From: Tetracentron sinense
Lineage: Eukaryota > Streptophyta > Magnoliopsida > Trochodendrales > Trochodendraceae
Assembly: GCA_015143295.1 (NCBI GenBank)
Contig: CM026564.1
Span: 9,846,416 to 9,910,415, forward strand
Direction: 5' to 3'
Length of the DNA stretch: 64,000 nt
Notes under the pieces: model-generated
What the model was told of the DNA's origin: nothing
The model's input: only the letters and a program-made list of their open reading frames with translations
Databases searched by the model: none
Translations under genes and position numbers: made by a program
Shown here: one piece after another, positions 56,751 to 64,000 of the stretch
Position numbering within the stretch: the first letter of the stretch is position 1
Layout of the letters: every line of letters starts with the position of its first letter

Positions 56751-59525
56751 TGTAACGACCCAGAATTTTAATATGATAAAATTATGCGTTTATGGGTCCT
56801 TAATAGAGGTTAATTAGTTAATTATTTGTTAAATTGATAAAAATGGATTTTGTTCGGGATTGGATTGTACTGGTAAAATTTCAGTGTTTTTTCTTAAAAA
56901 TCGTGCACAATATGCGGGTCGACTATCTGGACGATCACCTATCGTTCCAGTTCCGTCGCGTATTGATTTGCGAGACCGCGGGAGTCTTAAATGTAAGAAA
57001 ATCGAGAAAATCAGGAAATTCCAGATTTTTCCGGATTTAGTGGGACTCCATAATTGTTGGAGATTTTGATAGAAATCCGTGCGACTGGTACCACAATGTG
57101 CCGGTCGGTCGTGAGGATGATCGTCTGTCGTTTCAGCTGTTAATTGTCTCATACGAAGAAACGACAGCGTGATTTGTGTCCGAAATCAGAAAATTAGTGA
57201 GTTTTATAATTTTCTTCCGGATTAAAGTGTAGTTGTCAAAATTCAGTATTTTTCCCTAAATTTTTTACAATAGGTGTCGGACTGTCCCAAGTTCAACCAC
57301 CAGAAGTTTCGTTGAGATCGGTGTCATATAGTAGGGTTTCGGAGGGCATATGCGTGAAAAATGGGAAAATCTGATCAAACCGGTCAAATTGGTCAAGGTA
57401 GTTGGCTTAGTCAACTACCACTTTCCACACCAAATGGGTCATGTGCTTTTGCACATGATCTAAACCCCATTTAAGGCATATATAAATGGGGGTCAGCCCC
57501 TCATTTGCTCACGGTTTACAGTTGCAAACAGTGCTCTGCCCAGAAATTTTTTAGAGAGAGAAAGTGAGGAGAGAAAGAAAAAGAGAGAAAGAGGAGAGAG
57601 AAAGAAGAGAGAAGCGGGTCCTTGATATATTTCGACGTCCCCGACGCGTTGGCGGCGTCTGATTTCTTCTCCGACGCCTCGATTTGCGTGTAGAGAGAGA
57701 AAAAGGTAGAGAGAGAAAGTGAAAGTTAGAGAGAGAGGAGCTTTATCTTGGGGTTGATCGTCCTCCCGGACGCGTTGGAGACATCCGTTTTTGCACTAGC
57801 TGCCTTGAAAAGCGTGAAGCAGGTAAAACCCCTCTTTTCTTCTCTTTTTCCTCTTATTTTGCTATATTCTTTTATCTGAAGTATATGCATGTCTTTTGGC
57901 GTGAATGAAAAAGGGTCGGAAACCCCTATGTGATGTTGTGATTTTATGTGGTCCATCGGGGAGCCCAGATCGGGTCCCTGGTAAATTGTATCGCCACTCT
58001 AGGGTGACGAAAAATTGTTTTGCATGTCGTGTAAGGCTATGAAGACATCCATTAGCCTGAAAACGTTCCCTAATAGGACGGTGTGTTACCAGAGTTGGTT
58101 CATGGGCGCGAGACCCAAGTATTTCAGTTAATCAAGCGAGGCTTGGGTTAACCTGTGATTAGAAAATCTAACCAGGGTTAATATAGTCCGTGGTTCCTCT
58201 TTGACTAGGTCAGGAGAGACGGTGTCCAGTAAGGCTCGGGGTTCCTCTGTGACTGATAGTCGGGAGATGTCGGTCTGTTTGTGTAGGTCGTCCGTGGTGC
58301 CTTTTGGACTAGGTCAGGAGTGACGATGTCCTGCATGGCCTGTGGTTCCTCCGTGATTGATAGTCGGGAGATGTGAGAGTCCTAGGGAGTTTAAAGTGGC
58401 TGAACATCAGATAGTGTATAGTCCGGGGTTCCTCTCTGGGTGGGTCAGAAGATATCGGCACCGTGTCTATCGAGGTCCCTTCTTGGTGGAACGTCAGGAG
58501 ATGTCGGCATTGATATAGATGTCGGGGTTCCTCTGTAGACTAGCCAGAAGATGACGGTAGGCAGGTTGGTCGGGGTTCCTTCTTGACTAATACTCAGGGC
58601 GATGATGGTGAATACACGGTAGATGTTGCCAGTCAGTTGAATGGAAAAGTATTGTCCTTATTGGGTGAATGCCCATGTTGTGTGTGTAAGCTTCGGATAC
58701 GAAGTGGTTTGAGTTGGTATACTCAGGGTTGGTGTATTTGTCTGAGTTGGTGGACTCATGGTTCGGTATGGAATCATCGGATTCTAGGTGAGTTGGGTTG
58801 GTATACCCAAGGTTTGGTCGTGTTTGGGTGAAAGCCGGAATAGCGTGTGTGAGTTAAAATGACTCAATGTATTATGGTTAGGATTTAGAGACTTTAAGCT
58901 GAACATTTGTGGGCTGTGGCCAATTAATAGTCTTAGAACTCGAAATGAAACATGATTGATGATCGAAACAATAACTTGGTAATATAATACATTCATAACT
59001 GAACCTCATAATTGGAAAGTAATATGAGGTCGGGAACCTCGGTTAGGGTGACGTAACCCTAAGTGACATTGGGTCACAGTTTATTATATACTGTTCTATT
59101 TTACTGTAACATGTAAATTGAACTGTTTATTATATCATTATTGATGCGTGTTATTATGTGGAAAATAATTTAGAAGGATTGTGGTTTTATTGGGCTTCAT
59201 AGCTCACTGACTTTTTATGTCATCAGATCTTGGAGCTGCTGACCAGTAAGTGAAAAGTCCAACTGGACATTTTGGAAGCTTGTACAAGTTGTACCCGGCG
59301 TGATAGAGGCGCCTACTTTTGTAAAACAAACTTGATGTAAATAATACAGGTATATGGTTTGTATGATGGCTATTGTGATGACATGTGTTATTTGCTTTTT
59401 GGAAGCATCTGATAAATGTTTAAATTTCCCGCATTTTCGCAGGTAAAGTCTTCCACTTGCATGATTTGACGAACGGACGCGCGTCTCGGAACTTGATTCC
59501 TTAGGTGCGGGTTCGGGGCGTCATA
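56751..59525. mobile_element. Solo LTR (2,775 bp), copy B
   Basis: It starts TGTAACGACCC and ends GGGGCGTCATA, with AAACC duplicated at 56746-56750 and 59526-59530. It aligns with copy A at 7195-10872: AATTTTAATAT, GGGTCCTTAAT, the GA-rich block, TTTTTATGTC(A/T)TCAGAT and GATTCC(T/C)TAGGTGCGGGTT. It is about 900 bp shorter because the tandem arrays of copy A are less expanded here. No coding region is present. Confidence 0.82.
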
Positions 59526-59530
59526 AAACC

Positions 59531-60490
59531 TGTACTGATTTAGTAAACTAAATAATCAGCTTGTCTTATATGAATGATGCAAAGAGCGTTCTATGTTGCT
59601 AACTGAACATTACTGTCCGATCAAAAGAAAAGGAAAACACATTACTGACAGGGAAAGGTGAAAATGATTTTTTTTTTCTCACCATCTCTTTTCAGAGCTT
59701 TAAGTTGCAGTAAGGTAATGTTTGGGAATGGTTAAGGTCTAAATGTAGCTTAATACGGGATTTTAGTAATTACTTATTTAGGAACATGTTGTTTGAATGT
59801 CTCTAGGAACCAGCTGATATGCTTAATAGGTCTAAACTGTCAATCTCCCAAGTCTGTCTAGAATGAGTGTGGCCTGTGCTTAATTAAGATAGCTGAATGA
59901 TTTTTTATAGTAAGCTATACTAATCACCGGGCATGTCAAAAATTTACTTTAAATTTACTATCAAACATTTAAAAATCCAATAATACCCTTTGAGCTTTAA
60001 AGATTTACTCAAAATCTGATTACATTATTCTTATAAACAATTTGTTGAATACCCTTTTAGCTTTAAGGTAGATAAAGAATACCCTTTTAGTTTTAGAGTT
60101 AAAATCTCATATTTAAACTCTTAGTTTTAAGATAGCAAGGTGGGTCTATTTTATCCGATGGCACATCCTTGATTGGACAATCAACATTATAGCTATAAAC
60201 CTTTTAGTTACGGATATTTAAGCAACATACATAGACCTAAACTTTACAGTTGAGCGTTTTTAAATGCTACCTAACTTTCTCATTGATGCTATTATTGCCT
60301 TGCTGGGTTTGGTTGAACATGTCTGCATCATCTCAACTAATTCTGGCTTATTTTTTAAAATTAAAGGGAAGGATCTAATCACTGAAAATTGCTTTAATCA
60401 CCCCAAAAATATCCGAGTCAAACAATTGACAGCAGACAAGTGGGATTAAATTGACTTACTGGAAATAGTTGTTTACAATTTAATAAGGGG
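59531..60490. other. Intergenic DNA, nothing recognised
   Basis: AT-rich spacer between the FRS side and the neighbouring gene. A CCTTT(T/A)AG(C/T)TTTA word recurs four times near 59990-60125. No gene is supported. Confidence 0.5.
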
Positions 60491-60840
60491 TTTTGGTAAC
60501 TCTAAATATCTAGAGTTTCTTTGAAATTAGAGCTTATTCAGACTTTAGAGCTTTTGATAAGAGTCTAATAAAACTTCTAAAAAAAATAATTACAGTGGCT
60601 CTTTTTCTTTGTTAGAGGATATTTTGTATACATGTGCATAACTTTTTCAAACTAGACTTTTATATCCTTAATTCTTTTAAGAACTTCCAAATATACCTTC
60701 ATCCTTTATATTTCTCCTTAAATTAGATAATTTTTTTTAGAGTTTTTATTAATCGATCAAACTCTAAAAAAATATTAATAAAGCTTATTTTTTAGAGTTT
60801 ATTACAATAGGCAAGTGTTTCCAAATGGATCATAAGTCTA
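60491..60840. mobile_element. Possible MITE, AT-rich
   Basis: The left word GGGGTTTTGGTAACTCTAAA is loosely inverse to TTTAGAGTTTATTACAATAG...GTGTTTCC at the right, and TTTAGAGTTT/AACTCTAAA words recur inside. The ends and target duplication are unclear. Confidence 0.35.
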
Positions 60841-61500
60841 CGAATACTCCCAAAGTGTACTCCCAAATCCTAACCCTTTAGCTCAATTATTAAAGGGTCA
60901 AGATTAGAGGTGGTGTGGCATTATAAAAGACAAAATAAGCCAAACAAATCGTGACCAGTAGTGGTTAGTTATAAATAGTCAGATTCGGGAGTACTTAGGT
61001 ATATATTTGGGAATACCCATAGTCCGACTCATTTAATAAAATGAAAGATTGTGAATTTTTAACTCTTCTAATTTGTATATTTTACCGAACAAACTTTTAT
61101 AAAGATTCGGGAGTAGACTTAGGAATATATTTGCGAATACCCATTGCCGGACTTATTTAATAAAATGAAAGATGGTGAATTTTTAACTCTTCTAATAAGC
61201 TCTGATTTGTATATTTTACTAAACAAACTTTTATAAATCAGAATTTTTTTCCTCCAAAATAGTGAAATTACCAAACAACATTGGGTCTATTTAGAATAAA
61301 TGTCTAGTTTTTAAGTCTATTTAAATGAATAAATGAAGGGAAATAGTTAAATAGTCTAGGAATACTCCCAAATATATTCTCAAATCCTAACCGTTAATCT
61401 CAATTATTAAATGGTTAGGATTAGAGCTGTTGTGGCATTAATGAAGACAAATATAATTGGGAGAACCATGGACCGACTCTTTTAAATAAGCCCTATTAGA
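60838..61500. repeat. Cluster of related inverted and tandem repeats
   Basis: GAATACTCCCAAA words at about 60842 and 61358 face complementary GGGAGTA...TTTGGGAATACCC words at about 60988 and 61109. A 122 bp tandem unit starting GATTCGGGAGTA occurs at 60982 and 61104. It looks like two or three short MITE copies joined. Confidence 0.6.
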
Positions 61501-61534
61501 TCAGATAAGACTTTAAACACCGCCTTAGTCAAAA

Positions 61535-61590
61535 GAATGTAGAGGCACACTTCAATACCTTAAAATGTAGAGGCACACTTCAATACCTAA
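61535..61590. repeat. 28 bp direct tandem duplication
   Basis: AATGTAGAGGCACACTTCAA is present twice in a row near 61537 and 61565, downstream of the membrane-protein gene. Confidence 0.8.
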
Positions 61591-61676
61591 AGTACATTAT
61601 ACAATACACAACCTAAAGATAAGATTTAAAGATATGAACCAGTGGGCAGTGGGCCATGCATCCCAAAAGGGTTTTA

Positions 61677-62367
61677 CTAGTGTGTAAAAGCATACATAGT
61701 AGTAGAAATATACACCACAAGTGCAGAAGAAACCAACGTAAGCAGAGCCGTGACCGCATGAACAGCACTCTTACTTCCGCACGATAACATCCCAAGCCTG
61801 ATCTGAATCACATTAACCATCGACAGCATCAAGAACACACACCCCATTATAGATCCACAAGCAGATCCCAACATCCCAAATCTCAAAACCTTCAAATTGA
61901 TGTGAGCCTTAAAAGCTTCATCAACGTCCTTACTGTTGAGAAGATTGATTGCAAGCTTCAAGCCCTGAGCCACTAAGCTTGAGAAGAGGAAGAAGCTGAA
62001 CGATACGACTTCGAAGACCAAGAGTTTTTTGGCCACGTCAATGCCTGCGTCACAGACGTCTTTGTTCTCGAGGCTGTGTTGGCCTGGTGTGGTCAAGGAT
62101 AGGCCCACGAATACTGCTATTGTGAACAGGGAGTTCACGTTAACCAGGCCGTCTAGTGCTTGGACATGAACACTTGTTGTTGTTCTTGATGGTAATGATG
62201 ATGATGATGGTGTTGTTGTTATGACTGTTCTTGTTTCTCGATCATAGTGTTCTTTTGGGGTCGATTCAGACCTGAAATATTTGGAAAGATAATCATCATA
62301 TGAAAGTGAATTTAATATCTGAGAGAGAGAGAGAGAGAGAGAGATTTGAAGAGTATTACCCGTCCAT
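61677..62367 (-). CDS. Plant-specific four-helix membrane protein, two exons (MEE60-like?)
   Basis: Exon 1 contributes ATGGACGG (62367-62360). The donor GTAATA and acceptor ATTTCAG bound a short intron (62359-62272) carrying a GA microsatellite. Exon 2 (62271-61677) completes 200 residues. Residues 1-38 are polar and serine/threonine-rich; then comes a conserved-looking VHVQALDGLVNVNSLFT stretch. Predicted membrane helices lie at about 46-62, 86-112, 132-157 and 172-193. It resembles, from memory, a plant family of unknown function that includes a protein annotated MEE60 in Arabidopsis; this link is weak. The reading frame is intact with plausible splice sites, so it is likely a live gene. 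Confidence 0.75.
62306..62344. repeat. GA microsatellite in the intron of the membrane-protein gene
   Basis: About 16 GA units on the plus strand (CT on the gene strand), placed just downstream of the splice donor. Confidence 0.85.
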
Positions 62368-62626
62368 GATTGAATCTTCTCTCCTTGATTATGTTTGTGT
62401 TTTTCTGATGAGAGACATAGAGAGAGGAAAGGTGAGACGCTTACGCTTAGCACTTTATTTTTCACCTAGAAAGAAGGAAGAAAGAAAGATATGCTTTGCT
62501 TTTGATTGCTTTCTGGGATTGATTGGAGTCGGCGTGGAGAGGAAGACAAGAGGAACCAACTGGGTTTGTTCTAAATGGGGTCGTTCTCTAACCATTAAAG
62601 CTACGACAAACGACAATATTTGATTG

Positions 62627-63004
62627 GCCCAGGATTCTCTCAAGTTCAACTTGAGAGAATCTCTCAAGTTTGAACCCCTAGAGGTCGCCACATGTCTCCT
62701 TTGACACCCCTTAACCATGGGTAAGGTTCACCCACCCCATGGGTTCACTCACCCATCCTTAGTTTTTTTTTTTTATATTAATTATTATTTTTAAATTAAA
62801 AAACTGTTTTAATATTAAAAAACTCTAAAAACAGTTTTCTTTAATTAAAAAAATAATAATTAATATAAAAAAAAAACCAAGGATGGGTGGGTGAACCCTA
62901 GGGGTGGGTGAACCTTACCATGGTTAAGGGGTGTCAAAGGAGACATGTGGCGACCTTCAAACTCGAGAGATTCTCTCAAGTTGAACTTGAGAGAATCCTG
63001 ACTC
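62627..63004. mobile_element. MULE-type MITE with about 130 bp inverted arms (378 bp)
   Basis: AGGATTCTCTCAAGTTCAAC and its complement lie at the ends. The arms, including GGGGTGTCAAAGGAGACATG words, pair over 130 bp or more around an AT-rich centre. The 10 bp flanks TATTTGATTG (62617-62626 and 63005-63014) are perfect. It sits about 260 bp upstream of the start codon of the membrane-protein gene, in its promoter region. Confidence 0.85.
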
Positions 63005-63014
63005 TATTTGATTG

Positions 63015-63105
63015 TAACAAAAACAAAAGGACAATATTTGAAATGACTATATTAACCTCTTTAAAACTAGTAATGAACTATATTTTAAAGACTTGGGATT
63101 AGGGC
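63015..63105. other. Short spacer
   Basis: AT-rich sequence between the MITE and the terminal GC-rich repeat. Nothing recognised. Confidence 0.4.
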
Positions 63106-64000
63106 TTAGGGCTGTCAAAGGGCCGGCTGGGCCTGCCCGGGGTCAGCCCTAGCCCTACCCTTCCCTATAAGAGTAGGGCCCTAGCCCTTCAAGGGCCGGG
63201 GTTGATCGGACCCTAGCCTTGCCTCAAGGGTCAGGGCTGGGGTGCCTGAGCCAAAGGATTGGAATAAAGACCGAGAATTTTTTTGTAATGGACGCTTGAT
63301 TGATTGTTACATTAAATTAGCTTCAGTCTTGAATTTGATAGATTGGACATGTTATTTCAAAACTGCTGAACTATAGTTATTACTATCGACCTATAAAACA
63401 TATTCACAGGGGTTCTCCAAACATGCTGCAAATAATGCCTAGCCAAGAGATACAAAACTACATGAATTAAGGTATTTAATAAAATAAATTTAAAAAGAAG
63501 AACTAGAAATATCAAATTAATCAATATAGGAAGGATAAAAGGAAATAAATAATTTTTTTTCTAGCTGAAACTCTTATTTGTCACATGATTTTGTTGCGTA
63601 ACCTAAATATATCAAATCAGATTTTAAGACAAAATGCAAGTTATAAGAATCAAAACCCTTGAAATTACTATGAAAATCACGGTCCACACCAAATAACCCA
63701 AACTTTTGCCTAAAAGTTATCTATGGACATAATAGATTGAAAGAAACCCTAAGTAAACTTACAACATAATAGTAAATAATAAAAAGAAATTGGGATTATA
63801 TTTTGAATTTCACTAATATCTTATATATGATATATAAAACTTATCCTAGACTATATACTGTAGTGTAATGGAAGTAGGGGGTACCCTAGCCCGACCTAGC
63901 AAAGGAAGGGTTTGGGGATTTTGGGCCCTACCTAGCCCAAGGGCCGGGGAAGGGGCAAGGCTTTGGAGGACTTGGGCGAGCTGGGTCGGGCTGGGTACCC
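63106..64000. mobile_element. TIR-like element with GGGCTAGGGC-rich ends, cut by the window edge
   Basis: TTAGGGCTGTCAAAGGGCCGG at 63106 opens a block (to about 63245) of GCCCTA/GGGCCGG words. An AT-rich stretch follows (63260-63850). A second GC-rich block from 63873 (GGGTACCCTAGCCCGACCTAG) contains complementary words. The pattern matches the hAT-like MITEs at 12573 and 12904. The right end is outside the window. Confidence 0.55.

Noticed and set aside
62368-62465. The longer start of the membrane-protein frame
   Set aside because: That open frame runs through the GA-rich intron. The spliced start MDG with good splice signals is preferred.

Overview
This is nuclear DNA of a land plant, most likely a flowering plant. 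The evidence is two intron-bearing plant genes, plant Ty3/gypsy Tat and Ty1/copia retrotransposons, a DUF659-type hAT transposon and many plant MITEs. About nine tenths of the window is transposable-element (TE) sequence, much of it nested. No prokaryotic gene, rRNA, tRNA or CRISPR array was seen.

Layout. 1-7031 is the 3' half of a broken Tat-lineage Ty3/gypsy element (RNase H, integrase, long 3' untranslated region, 2.8 kb LTR). 7032-11845 is an old chromovirus fragment on the minus strand, with a 3.7 kb solo LTR inside its integrase. 11846-14600 is intergenic DNA with three MITEs, two of them nested. 14600-56399 is one host gene of the FAR1-RELATED SEQUENCE (FRS) family. Its first coding exon (15473-15931) carries the zinc-binding FAR1 domain. 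Its last coding exon (56199-56399) carries the coiled-coil tail. The inferred intron between them is 40,267 bp and filled with TEs. 56751-59525 is a second solo LTR of the same family as the one at 7195-10872. 61677-62367 (minus strand) is a two-exon gene for a 200-residue, four-helix membrane protein, with a long-armed MITE just upstream. The last 900 bp is part of a GC-ended repeat that runs off the window.

Inside the giant intron, in order: a MULE-type MITE; a duplicated ~0.55 kb segment flanking a TIR element that itself holds a Tourist-like MITE; a minus-strand copia element split by five later insertions (hAT, three TIR elements, and a 3.2 kb solo LTR that holds a further TIR element); hAT fragments; an 11 kb Tat element with 685 bp LTRs and a long antisense gene of the plant mobile domain (PMD) type; a non-autonomous copia-type LTR element with a clean 5 bp target duplication; and the 3' end of another copia element.

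The main results are the 40 kb intron and the Tat element carrying an antisense PMD gene that lies in the sense direction of the host gene. Retroelements are treated as fossils: families, limits and parts are given, but not the individual changes that broke them. Coordinates ending in round numbers at degenerate edges are approximate.
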